From assembly GCA_902780535.1 (NCBI GenBank), contig CACZFT010000017.1, positions 1-64,000 of the forward strand: DNA of 64,000 bases, written 5' to 3'. The position numbers and the translations under genes are program-made. Positions 9,882 to 18,663 of this stretch are shown here, in pieces. The first letter of the stretch is position 1; each line of letters opens with the position of its first letter. The stretch is from an uncultured Selenomonas sp. GTDB taxonomy: Bacteria; Bacillota; Negativicutes; Selenomonadales; Selenomonadaceae. Under the pieces are notes generated by a model that saw nothing but the letters and a program-made list of their open reading frames with translations, did not search any database and was not told where the DNA came from.

Positions 9882-10448
9882 ATGGAAACCATCATCCTCG
9901 CTTCGGCTTCGCCACGCCGGCAGGAGCTCTTGCAGCAGATCGGCGTGCCGTATGAAGTCGTGAAGAGCGATGCGGAGGAAGTGCTCGATGCCGTGGAAGG
10001 CCCGCGGGCACTAGCCGTCGAGAATGCGCGCCGCAAGGCAATGGCCGTCGCAAAGCGTTATCCCGGCCGCATCGTGCTCGGTGCGGACACCGTCGTCTTT
10101 CAGGACGGCGCGGTCTATGGCAAGCCGAAGGACGCAGAGGATGCGCGAAACATGCTCAGGAGCTTTGCCGGGCGCCGCCATGATGTCGTGACGGGCGTCG
10201 CCATTGTTGCAAAAGATGGTGTTTGTTACACGGATGCGACGGAGACGAAAGTCTTTTTCGCCGACCTGACGGATGACGAAATCGCGGCTTACATCGCGAC
10301 GGGCGAGCCGATGGACAAGGCGGGCGCCTATGCCGTGCAGGGACGCGCGGCAGCGTTCATCCCGCGCATCGAGGGCTCGTTCTCGAATGTCGTCGGCCTG
10401 CCGCTCGCCGAAGTTGCCTCCCTGCTCAAAGAAGCCGGGGTGAGGTGA
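9882..10448 (+). CDS. maf: Maf-family nucleotide pyrophosphatase
   Basis: 188 residues. Maf proteins hydrolyse non-canonical or modified NTPs (dTTP/UTP or m7GTP subfamilies) and are linked to septum control. Motifs: ILASASPRRQELL near the N-terminus, VLGADTVVF with the catalytic Asp, YGKPKDAEDA, and DKAGAYAVQG in the C-terminal half. ATG 9882 is chosen over the upstream ATG at 9861 because GGAGGG lies 6-7 nt before it and METIILAS matches the family start. It leads directly into radC with a one-base gap. Confidence 0.95.
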   Translation: METIILASASPRRQELLQQIGVPYEVVKSDAEEVLDAVEGPRALAVENARRKAMAVAKRYPGRIVLGADTVVFQDGAVYGKPKDAEDARNMLRSFAGRRHDVVTGVAIVAKDGVCYTDATETKVFFADLTDDEIAAYIATGEPMDKAGAYAVQGRAAAFIPRIEGSFSNVVGLPLAEVASLLKEAGVR

Positions 10449-10449
10449 C

Positions 10450-11139
10450 ATGACGATCATGGTGCGCGACCTGCCGATGGACGAGCGGCCGCGCGAAAAA
10501 CTCGTGAAGTACGGCCCGTCGTATCTCAGCAACGCCGAGCTCCTGGCCATCCTCTTGCGCACGGGCACAAAGGAATCCTCTGTCCTCCATGTCGCCGAGG
10601 AAGTGCTGTCGCATTTCGAGGGGCAGGGGCTTTCGGGGCTCGTCCACATGTCACCGGACGAGATTGCGCAGGTGAACGGCGTCGGCCCGGCGAAAGCCGC
10701 GACGATCCTCGCGGCCGTCGAGCTCGGCCGCCGTCTCGCCGTGCAGGCGGCGGAAAACATCAGCACGATCGGTGGCCCCGAGGACGCGGCGCACTATGCG
10801 ATGCCGCGCTACCGTCATGAGCTTCAGGAGCATTTCGCACTCATGACGCTCGACACGAAGAACCATGTCACAGGCTTTTTCGACCTGACGACGGGCACGC
10901 TCTCGGCCTCGCTCGTCCATCCGCGCGAGGTCTACCGCAAGGCCATCCAGCAGTCGGCGGCGTCCATCATCGTCTTTCACAACCATCCGAGCGGCGACCC
11001 GTCCCCGAGCCGCGAGGACATCGCCGTGACGGAACGCCTCGTGAAGAGCGGAAAAGTCCTCGGCATCGACCTTCTCGACCATATCATCCTCGGCAAAGAG
11101 AATTTTCTGAGCATGAAAGAAGAAGGTATGGTACAATGA
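10450..11139 (+). CDS. radC: RadC/JAB-domain DNA repair-associated protein
   Basis: 229 residues. N-terminal helix-hairpin-helix region (LSNAELLAILLRTGT... VNGVGPAKAATILAAVELG) followed by the MPN/JAB metalloprotein core with VFHNHPSGDPSPSREDIAVT, whose His residues and Asp coordinate a metal. The molecular function of RadC is not established despite its historical DNA-repair name. The gene sits between maf and mreB, a common Firmicute order, and is probably co-transcribed with maf. Confidence 0.95.
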   Translation: MTIMVRDLPMDERPREKLVKYGPSYLSNAELLAILLRTGTKESSVLHVAEEVLSHFEGQGLSGLVHMSPDEIAQVNGVGPAKAATILAAVELGRRLAVQAAENISTIGGPEDAAHYAMPRYRHELQEHFALMTLDTKNHVTGFFDLTTGTLSASLVHPREVYRKAIQQSAASIIVFHNHPSGDPSPSREDIAVTERLVKSGKVLGIDLLDHIILGKENFLSMKEEGMVQ

Positions 11140-11209
11140 AGGGACTTGTGGTAAAATAACTACGTTGCAAATTCGTTGATTTATTCCTTGAAGGGAGTTT
11201 TTGGATAAC

Positions 11210-12250
11210 ATGTGGAGTCTTTTTGGTGGTTTGTCGCATGATATGGGCATCGACCTCGGCACGGCGAATACGCTCGTGCACGTCAAGGGGCGTGGCATCG
11301 TGCTGCGCGAGCCGTCGGTCGTTGCCATCAAGAGCGACACGGGCGATGTGCTCGCGGTCGGCGAGGAAGCAAAGCAGATGATCGGCCGCACGCCGGGCAA
11401 CATCGTCGCGATCCGCCCGATGAAGGACGGCGTCATCGCCGATTTCGACGTGACGCAGGCCATGCTCAAATATTTCATCCGCAAGGCCATGAATACGAAA
11501 TCGTTCGTGCGCCCGCGCGTCGTCGTCGGCGTGCCGTCGGGCGTCACGGAAGTCGAGAAGCGCGCCGTCATCGACGCGGCCCAGCAGGCTGGTGCGCGCG
11601 AGGCATACCTCATCGAGGAGCCGATGGCAGCGGCCATCGGTGCCGGCCTCCCCGTCGAAGAAGCGACGGGTTCCATGGTCGTCGACATCGGCGGCGGCAC
11701 GACGGAAATCGCTGTCATCTCGCTCGGCGGCATCGTCACGAGCCGTTCCATCCGCATCGGCGGCGACGAGATGGATTCCGCCATCGTGCAGTACATCAAG
11801 CGCATGTACAACCTCATGATCGGCGAGCGCACGGCTGAGGAAATCAAGATCAGCATCGGCACGGCCATCGTGACGCCGGAAACGGACAAGACGATGGAGA
11901 TTCGCGGCCGTGACCTCGTCTCCGGCCTGCCGAAGACGCTGACGATCGAGGCGAAGGAGATTCGCGAAGCGCTCGACGAGCCAATTTTCAAGATCATCGA
12001 CGCCGTCAAGTCCACGCTCGAGAAGACGCCGCCAGAGCTCGCAGCCGATGTCATGGATCATGGCATCATGATGACGGGCGGCGGAGCCCTGCTGACGAAC
12101 CTCGACAAGCTTCTCTCGAAGGAGACGGGCATGCCGGTGCTCGTGGCCGAGGATGCTCTTTCGTGCGTCGGCGAGGGCACGGGCAAGTCTCTTGAAAATA
12201 TCGAGCTCCTGAAGCGCGTCGTCATGACATCGAAGAAGTTGAGACAGTAA
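11210..12250 (+). CDS. mreB: Rod shape-determining protein MreB
   Basis: 346 residues. Bacterial actin homologue that guides lateral wall synthesis together with MreC, MreD, PBP2 and RodA. The actin-fold nucleotide motifs are present: [18 protein letters not shown] (phosphate 1), [18 protein letters not shown] (phosphate 2) and [18 protein letters not shown] (adenosine). The start is ambiguous: ATG 11210 or TTG 11201 (then MDNMWSLF...); AAGGGAG is 12 or 3 nt away respectively. The gene ends in TAATG, overlapping the mreC start by one base. Confidence 0.97.
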   Translation: MWSLFGGLSHDMGIDLGTANTLVHVKGRGIVLREPSVVAIKSDTGDVLAVGEEAKQMIGRTPGNIVAIRPMKDGVIADFDVTQAMLKYFIRKAMNTKSFVRPRVVVGVPSGVTEVEKRAVIDAAQQAGAREAYLIEEPMAAAIGAGLPVEEATGSMVVDIGGGTTEIAVISLGGIVTSRSIRIGGDEMDSAIVQYIKRMYNLMIGERTAEEIKISIGTAIVTPETDKTMEIRGRDLVSGLPKTLTIEAKEIREALDEPIFKIIDAVKSTLEKTPPELAADVMDHGIMMTGGGALLTNLDKLLSKETGMPVLVAEDALSCVGEGTGKSLENIELLKRVVMTSKKLRQ

Positions 12251-13275
12251 TGGGAACAAGACTCCGCAGGGACAAGAATGACAACCGGCGGACATGGGCA
12301 CTCGTGTTCGTCTTTCTCAGCGTGTTCTGCATCATCTTTTTCGCGGCGCAGGGACGTTTCCAGACGCCGGTGCTCGGCAAGACGGCCTCGACGATTGCTG
12401 CGCCGTTCCAGAAAGCTGTCTCGTGGGTCGGCGACCAGCTGAACTTCGTCACGAGCAACATCTGGGAAATCGTCACGATGCACCAGCAGAACAAGATGCT
12501 GCGGAACGAAGTCGACCAGCTGCGCATCCAGAACCTTCAGGCGAGCGAGTACGCGGCGGAAAATGCGCGCCTGCGGGCGCTCTTGGGGTACAAGCAGGCA
12601 GCGTCGCAGTTCGACCTCGTCGCGGCCCGTGTCATCGGGCGCGAGGCGGACAGTTGGTCGCACATGATCACGATCGACCGCGGCACGGCCGATGGCGTGC
12701 ATGAGAACATGGCCGTCGTGACGGAAAAAGGCCTCGTCGGCCATGTCGTTGAGGCTGGCCCGAACTACGCGAAAGTCCAGTTGATCCTCGACCCGCGCTC
12801 ATCGGTCGGCACGCTCGTGCAGCGCGCCGAGTCGCGCGTCGTCGGCATCGTCGAGGGTGACCCGGCGAATCCGACCATGCCGCGCATGGTCAATGTGCCG
12901 AAGAACGCCGACATCCAGGAAGGCGACATCATCGTGACGTCGGGCTTCGGCGGCATGTACCCGAAAGGGCTCGTCGTCGGCCTCGTCTCGTCGCTCGAAA
13001 ACGATGAAGCGGGTCTGCTGAAGATTGCACTTTTGGAACCCGCTGTTGATTTCCAGAAGCTCGAGGACGTCGAGGTCATCGTAGCGTCGCGCGAAGCGCC
13101 GCCCGAGCCGCTCAAGACGCCGCCGCAGACGCCGGGCACGGAGACGGATCCGGCTGCCGAGGCGAAAGCGCAGCAGGAAGCGGCAGCTGGCACAGCAGAT
13201 GGTGATGCAGGCGCAGCTCCGGCAGCGCCTGCCGCGCCGGCTCCGGCGGGCGCACAGGCAGGTGGCGCACAGTGA
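12250..13275 (+). CDS. mreC: Rod shape-determining protein MreC
   Basis: 341 residues. Single-pass membrane protein with a periplasmic domain that organises the elongasome. One TM helix at about residues 16-33 (ALVFVFLSVFCIIFFAA), then a coiled coil (NKMLRNEVDQLRIQNLQASE), then the MreC beta domains (ITIDRGTADGVHENMAVVTE; LILDPRSSVGTLVQR; DIIVTSGFGGMYPKGLVVG). The last 60 residues are a Pro/Ala/Gly-rich low-complexity tail not needed by the family core. It overlaps mreB by 1 nt and mreD by 4 nt. Confidence 0.95.
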   Translation: MGTRLRRDKNDNRRTWALVFVFLSVFCIIFFAAQGRFQTPVLGKTASTIAAPFQKAVSWVGDQLNFVTSNIWEIVTMHQQNKMLRNEVDQLRIQNLQASEYAAENARLRALLGYKQAASQFDLVAARVIGREADSWSHMITIDRGTADGVHENMAVVTEKGLVGHVVEAGPNYAKVQLILDPRSSVGTLVQRAESRVVGIVEGDPANPTMPRMVNVPKNADIQEGDIIVTSGFGGMYPKGLVVGLVSSLENDEAGLLKIALLEPAVDFQKLEDVEVIVASREAPPEPLKTPPQTPGTETDPAAEAKAQQEAAAGTADGDAGAAPAAPAAPAPAGAQAGGAQ

Positions 13276-13766
13276 AGAACATCCTCAAATGGGCGGCGCT
13301 CGTCCTCGGCCTCTACGTGCTGCAGTCAGCGCTGATGCCGCGGCTCGCGTTCCACGGCGCGTCAGCAGATTTCCTGCTGCTCTTTGCCGTGTCGTTCGGC
13401 TTCATCCGCGGCATGCGGCTCGGCGTGCTCATGGGCTTCCTCGTGGGGCTCCTGCAGGACCTCCTGACGGGAACGTTCTTCGGCATGAACATCCTTACGA
13501 AGATGCTCGCGGGCTTCATCGCAGGCCTGCTTTCCGACCGCGTCTTCAAGGAGCAGATGTTCCTGCCCGTCGTTTCGTCGGTCGTGGCAGCGGTCGCAAG
13601 CTATTTCATTTTAGCGCTGCTTATGCTATTATTAGGGTATCGCTTCAACCTGATCGAGAATGCGCAGTACATGCTCGTGCCGTTCATCCTCTATCAGCTG
13701 GTTTTTTCCTATCCCGTGCACGCGATTACGCGCCGGGTCAACGAATGGACGAGGGAAAAACAATAA
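13272..13766 (+). CDS. mreD: Rod shape-determining protein MreD
   Basis: 164 residues with about five hydrophobic helices and few charged positions, typical of MreD. It starts with GTG at 13272 inside the mreC stop (GTGA overlap). Characteristic features are the small N-terminal helix, FLLLFAVSFGFIRGMRLGVLMGF and GLLQDLLTGTFFGMN. It works with MreC in the inner membrane to couple MreB to PBP2/RodA. The annotation is supported mainly by synteny with mreBC and mrdA. Confidence 0.92.
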   Translation: MKNILKWAALVLGLYVLQSALMPRLAFHGASADFLLLFAVSFGFIRGMRLGVLMGFLVGLLQDLLTGTFFGMNILTKMLAGFIAGLLSDRVFKEQMFLPVVSSVVAAVASYFILALLMLLLGYRFNLIENAQYMLVPFILYQLVFSYPVHAITRRVNEWTREKQ

Positions 13767-13777
13767 ATTGCTTTTGC

Positions 13778-13813
13778 AGGCACCTCGCGCCTTTGTTGGG
13801 GTGCCTTGCTTTT
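13778..13813 (+). terminator. Weak terminator-like hairpin between mreD and mrdA
   Basis: AGGCACC / GGTGCCT stem with a 15-nt loop, followed by TGCTTTTT. The weak stem suggests partial termination or none, with read-through into mrdA. Confidence 0.4.
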
Positions 13814-13826
13814 TGGGAGAGATATT

Positions 13827-15624
13827 TTGGAAAATGAAGGATACGACGGCTACCAGAGCCGTCTCCGCATCCTCGGCGTCTGCATGGTGCTCGTCATCGC
13901 CATCCTGATCGGGCGTGCGGGGTACCTGCAGATTTATGAGGGCGATTACTACGCAGGGCTTGCGGATGGCAACCGCATCCGCATCATCCCGTCGATGGCG
14001 CCGCGCGGCACGTTCTACGACCGCAACGGCCAGCTCCTCGTGACGAACCGCCCGGGCTTCACGGTCTCTCTCCTGCCGCTGACGTCGCCGATCAAGGACG
14101 ACGTGATCGAGCGCCTCTCGAAGCTCGTCAACGTGCCGGTCGAGGACATCAAGGACAAGATTGCGGCGCACAGCGGTTTCAATCCCATCCGCATCAAGAC
14201 GGATGTCACGCCGGACATCGTCTCGATCATCGAGGAGCAGAAAGACCTCTATCCGGGTGTCATGATCGAGAACCAGCCGATCCGCGACTACGTGCTGAAG
14301 CAGGAGGGCGCGCATACGTTCGGCTACGTCAGCGAGATCAATGACCAGGAGCTCGAGGACAAGAAGGATCAGGGCTACAAGTCCGGCGACATCATCGGCA
14401 AGTTCGGTCTCGAAAAAGTCTACGACCAGTATGTGCGCGGCCAGGACGGCGGCGACCAGGTCGAGGTCGATGTCTCCGGCCGGCCCGTCAAGCGCCTCGG
14501 GCGCAAGGTGCCCGTGCCGGGCAACGACCTCGTGCTGACGATTGACAAAGACCTGCAGACGGCGGCCGAGAAAGCGGTCGACAGCCGCCTCGCGGCCATC
14601 AATGCTTCGGCGGCGGCCGCTGTCGTCATGAACCCGCAGACGGGCGAAGTGCTGGCCCTCGTCTCGCGACCGGCGTTCGACCCGAACCTCTTCGCGCATG
14701 GCATCTCGTCGAAGGACTGGGCTGTGCTCAACAACAACCCGTTCCACCCGATGGACGACAAGGCCATCACGGGCGAGTATCCGCCGGGCTCGACGTTCAA
14801 GATTTCTCGATACGGGCCATCACTGGATCATCCCGAAAGGCAACTCCGAGGGCGAGGCGCTCGGCTGGATCAACTTCAAGGAAGCGCTCGCACATTCCGA
14901 CAACGTCTATTTCTATGAGATGGGCAACCGCCTCGGCATCGACAACCTCGAGAAGTATGCGCGCATGTTCGGCCTCGGCGCGCGCACGGGCATCGACCTG
15001 CCGTATGAGGCCGACGGCCTCGTCGCGAACCGCCGCTACAAGGAGAAGAACTTCGAGGATGGTGAGTGGTATCTTTCCGAGACGTTCGACGCCGCCATCG
15101 GCCAGGGCTTCAACCTCGTGACGCCGCTGCAGGCGGCGATGGTCATGGGCGAGATTGCGGCGGATGGCAAGCGCTATAAGCCGCATGTCGTGAGCCGCAT
15201 CCAGACGCAGAACGGCGAAGTTGTCAAGGACTTCCAGCCGGAACTGCTTTCGACGCTCGAAGTGCCGGAAAGCGTCATCAAGCTCGTGCAGGAAGGTCTG
15301 CACGACGTCACGAAGTTCGGCACGGCGGCTTCGACGTTCCGCGGGTTCCCCGTGGACATCGCGGGCAAGACGGGCACGGCCGAGAACTCGCAGGGCCGCG
15401 ACCACGGCTGGTTCGTCGCTTATGGGCCGTTTGACAATCCGAACATCGTCGTCGCCGTCATCGTCGAGCAGGGCGGTTTCGGTGCGCAGTCGGCCGTGCC
15501 AATCGGGCGCGAAATCCTCGAGGCGGCGTTCCACGTCGGCCGCTATGCGCCCGAGGCGCAGGCGGCAGCGGCTGCTGAGGCGGCGAAGAAAGCCGCCTCA
15601 GGCCAGCAGCAGAAGAAGCAGTAA
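13827..15624 (+). pseudogene. mrdA: Penicillin-binding protein 2 (mrdA), frame broken by small deletion
   Basis: Elongasome transpeptidase. TTG 13827 (GGGAGA 6 nt upstream) gives MENEGYDGYQ, one TM helix, then the dimerisation domain (PSMAPRGTFYDRNGQLLVTNR) and the transpeptidase with SxxK as STFK near residue 322. Immediately after this motif, at about 14803-14812, the frame is lost. The rest continues in the next frame (LDTGHHWIIPKGN...; SxN as SDN; KTG as AGKTGTAEN) to 15624. The conserved segment between STFK and the DTGHH region appears missing, by my estimate some twenty codons, with a length not divisible by three. Everything else looks well conserved, so a sequencing/assembly deletion is at least as likely as a real null allele in a normally essential gene. 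Confidence 0.88.
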
Positions 15625-15670
15625 AATAGTACGTAGTACGGGATTTGTGGTACGAAAGGAAACGCGAACC

Positions 15671-16414
15671 ATGAGTGACGAAATCGTAAGGATCAAGGGG
15701 ACGAAGTCGGGCCTGCAGCTGCTCTTTGCTGCAGGCGCAACGTATGCGGCCATCGAGAAGGAGATCCGCGCGAAGCTCAGGGCGGGCTCGGGATTCTTCT
15801 GTCGCGGCACGGTCATGCATGCGATGGAGGGCTCGCTCTCGAAAGACGAAATGGAAAAGCTCAAGAGGCTCTTCCATGAGTCCGGCGTCATCTTCAGCGT
15901 CACGCGCAGCCGCATCCCGGGAGCAACGGAATGGCCTGTGGAAAGGCCGCGCCGCAAGTCTGCAAGAGCGCAGAAGCGTCCGGCGGAAGCAGCAGTACAG
16001 GCGGAGGCGGCTGTGCCTGCAGAAAACGCGCCGGCAGAGCCCGCAGCTGTGCAGGCGTCATCAGCGGACGACGAAGCCGTGCAGATGGTCGTCGTGAACA
16101 AGACGCTGCGCGGCGGGCAGGAAGTCCGCACGAAGAGTTCCGTGCTCGTCTGCGGCAACGTGAATCCCGGCGCGCAGATCATCGCGGGCGGCAGCATCGA
16201 CATCCGCGGCACGTGCCGCGGCCTCGTGCATGCAGGCGCGTTCGGCAACCAGAAAGCATTTGTCGTCGCCGACCACCTGATCCCGACGCAGATCCGCATC
16301 GCAGACCTCATCGCGCGTTCGCCCGATGACCCGCAGCAGATCGAGAAGACGGCGCGCCCCGAGCGCGCTTCCATCAAGGACGGCCAGATCGTCATCGAAC
16401 CGATTGAAAGGTAA
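15671..16414 (+). CDS. minC: Septum site-determining protein MinC
   Basis: 247 residues. Inhibitor of FtsZ ring assembly at the poles, recruited by MinD. The N-terminal domain (IVRIKGTKSGLQLLF... GFFCRGTVMHAMEGSLS) is joined by an Ala/Pro/Glu-rich linker (about residues 95-135) to the C-terminal beta-helix domain with LRGGQEVRTKSSVLVCGNVN, GGSIDIRGTCRGLVHAG and FVVADHLIPTQIRIADLIAR. ATG 15671 follows AAAGGAAACGCG. It is first of a minC-minD-minE-rodA unit. Confidence 0.95.
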   Translation: MSDEIVRIKGTKSGLQLLFAAGATYAAIEKEIRAKLRAGSGFFCRGTVMHAMEGSLSKDEMEKLKRLFHESGVIFSVTRSRIPGATEWPVERPRRKSARAQKRPAEAAVQAEAAVPAENAPAEPAAVQASSADDEAVQMVVVNKTLRGGQEVRTKSSVLVCGNVNPGAQIIAGGSIDIRGTCRGLVHAGAFGNQKAFVVADHLIPTQIRIADLIARSPDDPQQIEKTARPERASIKDGQIVIEPIER

Positions 16415-16437
16415 CCGTAGAAAGGCAGGAAACATAG

Positions 16438-17226
16438 ATGAGTGAAGTTATCGTAATCACGTCCGGCAAGGGCGGGGTCGGCAAGACGACGACCACGGCG
16501 AACCTCGGCATGGGGCTCGCGATGCGCGGCAAGAATGTCGTGCTCGTCGATACGGACACGGGGCTCCGCAACCTCGACCTTTTGCTCGGCCTCGAAAACC
16601 GCATCATGTACGACCTCATCGACGTGACGCAGGGCCGCGTGCCCTATAAAAAGGCGCTCGTGCGCCACAAGAAGGTCGAAAACCTCTTCCTGCTGCCGAC
16701 GTCGCAGGTCAAGGACAAGTCGGCCGTGAATCCTGAAGAACTTGTGAAGCTCTGCGAGGAACTGCGCAAGGAGTTTGACTACATCCTGATCGACTGCCCG
16801 GCCGGCATCGAGCAGGGCTTCCAGACGGCCATCGCGGCCGCCGATGTCGCCATCGTCGTGACGATGCCCGAGATTTCGGCTGTGCGCGACGCCGACAAGA
16901 TCATCGGCGAGCTCGGCCGCGCGGACAAGGAGAACATCAAGCTTATCGTCAACCGCATCCGCCCGCAGATGGTGGAGTCCGGCGACATGCTCGACATGGA
17001 CGACATCAACGACATCCTTTCCATCGACTGCATCGGCCAGGTGCCCGATGACAAGATGGTCATCACGAGCACGAACCGCGGCGAGCCCTGCATCACGATG
17101 GACAAGTCGACGGCGGGCCAGGCATACCGCAACATCGTTGGCCGCCTGCTCGGCGAGAAAGTCCCGTTCATGACGTTCCCGAAAGAGGGATTCTTCTCCC
17201 GTCTGAAGCACGTCTTCGGCATGTGA
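16438..17226 (+). CDS. minD: Septum site-determining ATPase MinD
   Basis: 262 residues. Deviant-Walker ATPase that binds the membrane and activates MinC. Motifs: VITSGKGGVGKTTTTANLG (deviant Walker A), LVDTDTGLRNLDLLLGLENR, YILIDCPAGIEQGF (Walker B region), and a C-terminal amphipathic helix (GFFSRLKHVFGM) serving as membrane-targeting sequence. It lies 23 nt after minC. Confidence 0.97.
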   Translation: MSEVIVITSGKGGVGKTTTTANLGMGLAMRGKNVVLVDTDTGLRNLDLLLGLENRIMYDLIDVTQGRVPYKKALVRHKKVENLFLLPTSQVKDKSAVNPEELVKLCEELRKEFDYILIDCPAGIEQGFQTAIAAADVAIVVTMPEISAVRDADKIIGELGRADKENIKLIVNRIRPQMVESGDMLDMDDINDILSIDCIGQVPDDKMVITSTNRGEPCITMDKSTAGQAYRNIVGRLLGEKVPFMTFPKEGFFSRLKHVFGM

Positions 17227-17239
17227 GGAGGGAAGAAGG

Positions 17240-17509
17240 ATGCTGAATGCACTCATGAAGATTTTTGGAAAGAAAGAGCCTTCGGGCAAGGTCGCGCGCG
17301 ACCGCCTCAAGGTCGTGCTGATTCATGACCGTGCGAGCGTTTCGCCCGAGGTCATGGATCACCTCCGGCGCGACATCCTCGATGTCGTCGGCCGGTACCT
17401 CGACATCAATCCCGAGGAAATGGACATCTCCCTCGCAAATGACGAGGATTCCGTCGCGCTCGTCGCGAACATCCCCGTCACGAATCTCAGGCACGGTGGA
17501 AAGCGTTGA
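17240..17509 (+). CDS. minE: Cell division topological specificity factor MinE
   Basis: 89 residues. Stimulates MinD ATPase and restricts MinCD to the poles. The N-terminal amphipathic segment (MLNALMKIFGKKEPSGKVAR) precedes the family core DRLKVVLIHDRASVSPEVMD and YLDINPEEMDISLANDEDSV. It starts 13 nt after minD and overlaps rodA by 4 nt in a TTGA. Confidence 0.95.
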   Translation: MLNALMKIFGKKEPSGKVARDRLKVVLIHDRASVSPEVMDHLRRDILDVVGRYLDINPEEMDISLANDEDSVALVANIPVTNLRHGGKR

Positions 17510-18609
17510 ACAAGAAAATCTTCAAGCGGCTCGACATGCCGCTCGTCATCGCGACGGCGGGCATCATCGTCATGAGCCTCGTCATCATCGGCAGTGCGAC
17601 ACACATCAATACGCCGAGCGAGGAACGCTACTGGTTCGTCCAGAGGCAAGGCCTGTTTGCCATCATGAACATCGCGCTCGCGGCGTTCCTTATGAATTTT
17701 GACTACAAGATGCTCGCCGGCTTCCGGAAGAAGCTCTACATCTTCAACCTCATCATGCTGATCGCCGTCATGGTCGTCGGCCAGTCGGCACTCGGCGCGC
17801 AGCGCTGGATCGTCATCGGCCCGATCAGCCTCCAGCCATCAGAGTTCTCGAAGCTCATCATGATCGTCTGCCTCGCGGGCATGATGGAGGAACGCGTCGG
17901 CCATCTCAATACGCTGCATGACCTGCTGCCGATTGCAGCCTACGTCGGCGTGCCGTTCCTGCTCGTTCTGAAGCAGCCGGATCTCGGCACCTCGCTCGTC
18001 TTCATGGCGATTTTCTTCGGCATGATTTTCGTTTCGGGAATCCGATTGCGGCTGCTCGGAGGAATCTTTGCGGCCGGACTTGCCGCCATGCCGGTGCTCT
18101 GGCATTTTCTCAAAGATTATCAGAAAATGCGCATCATGGTCTTCATGGATCCGAATGTCGATCCTCTGGGCTCCGGCTACCACATCATCCAGTCGAAAAT
18201 CGCCATCGGGTCGGGTATGCTCTTTGGCAAAGGGCTCTTCCACGGAACGCAGAGCCAGCTGAACTTTTTGCCGGAGAACCACACGGACTTCATCTTCGCC
18301 GTCGTCGGCGAAGAGCTCGGCTTCATCGGAGCGGCGTTCCTGCTGCTTCTCTATCTCGTCGTGCTCTGGCGCGGCATCCAGATTGCGCGCGACGCCGCCG
18401 ACACGTTCGGCCGCCTGCTCGCCGTCGGCATCACGTCGATGATTGCGTTCCATGTGCTCGTCAACGTCGGCATGACGATGGGCATCATGCCGGTCACGGG
18501 CATCCCGCTGCCGCTCATGAGCTACGGCGTCAGCTCGCTGACGACGAACATCTTGTCGATTGCGATTTTATTGAACATCCACCAGAGAAAGCAAAAGCTG
18601 TTATTCTAG
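17506..18609 (+). CDS. rodA: Rod shape-determining glycosyltransferase RodA (SEDS family)
   Basis: 367 residues, about ten TM helices. SEDS peptidoglycan polymerase that works with PBP2. Motifs: GAQRWIVIGPISLQPSEFSK (first conserved loop), LVLKQPDLGTSL, FGKGLFHGTQSQLNFLPENHTDFIFAVVGEELGF with the Asp and Glu-rich catalytic loop, and GIPLPLMSYGVSSL near the C-terminus. It starts at TTG 17506 overlapping the minE stop. It ends in TAG, showing that amber is a normal stop codon in this genome. Association with minCDE rather than mreBCD separates it from its partner mrdA by three genes. Confidence 0.96.
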   Translation: MNKKIFKRLDMPLVIATAGIIVMSLVIIGSATHINTPSEERYWFVQRQGLFAIMNIALAAFLMNFDYKMLAGFRKKLYIFNLIMLIAVMVVGQSALGAQRWIVIGPISLQPSEFSKLIMIVCLAGMMEERVGHLNTLHDLLPIAAYVGVPFLLVLKQPDLGTSLVFMAIFFGMIFVSGIRLRLLGGIFAAGLAAMPVLWHFLKDYQKMRIMVFMDPNVDPLGSGYHIIQSKIAIGSGMLFGKGLFHGTQSQLNFLPENHTDFIFAVVGEELGFIGAAFLLLLYLVVLWRGIQIARDAADTFGRLLAVGITSMIAFHVLVNVGMTMGIMPVTGIPLPLMSYGVSSLTTNILSIAILLNIHQRKQKLLF

Positions 18610-18613
18610 ACGC

Positions 18614-18640
18614 AAAAGGGGCGGCTTTGCCGCCCTTTTT
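18614..18640 (+). terminator. Intrinsic terminator after rodA
   Basis: GGGCGGC / GCCGCCC stem with TTT loop and five T, preceded by an A-run. Confidence 0.9.
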
Positions 18641-18663
18641 CCATAAGGAGAGAACTGAACGAA

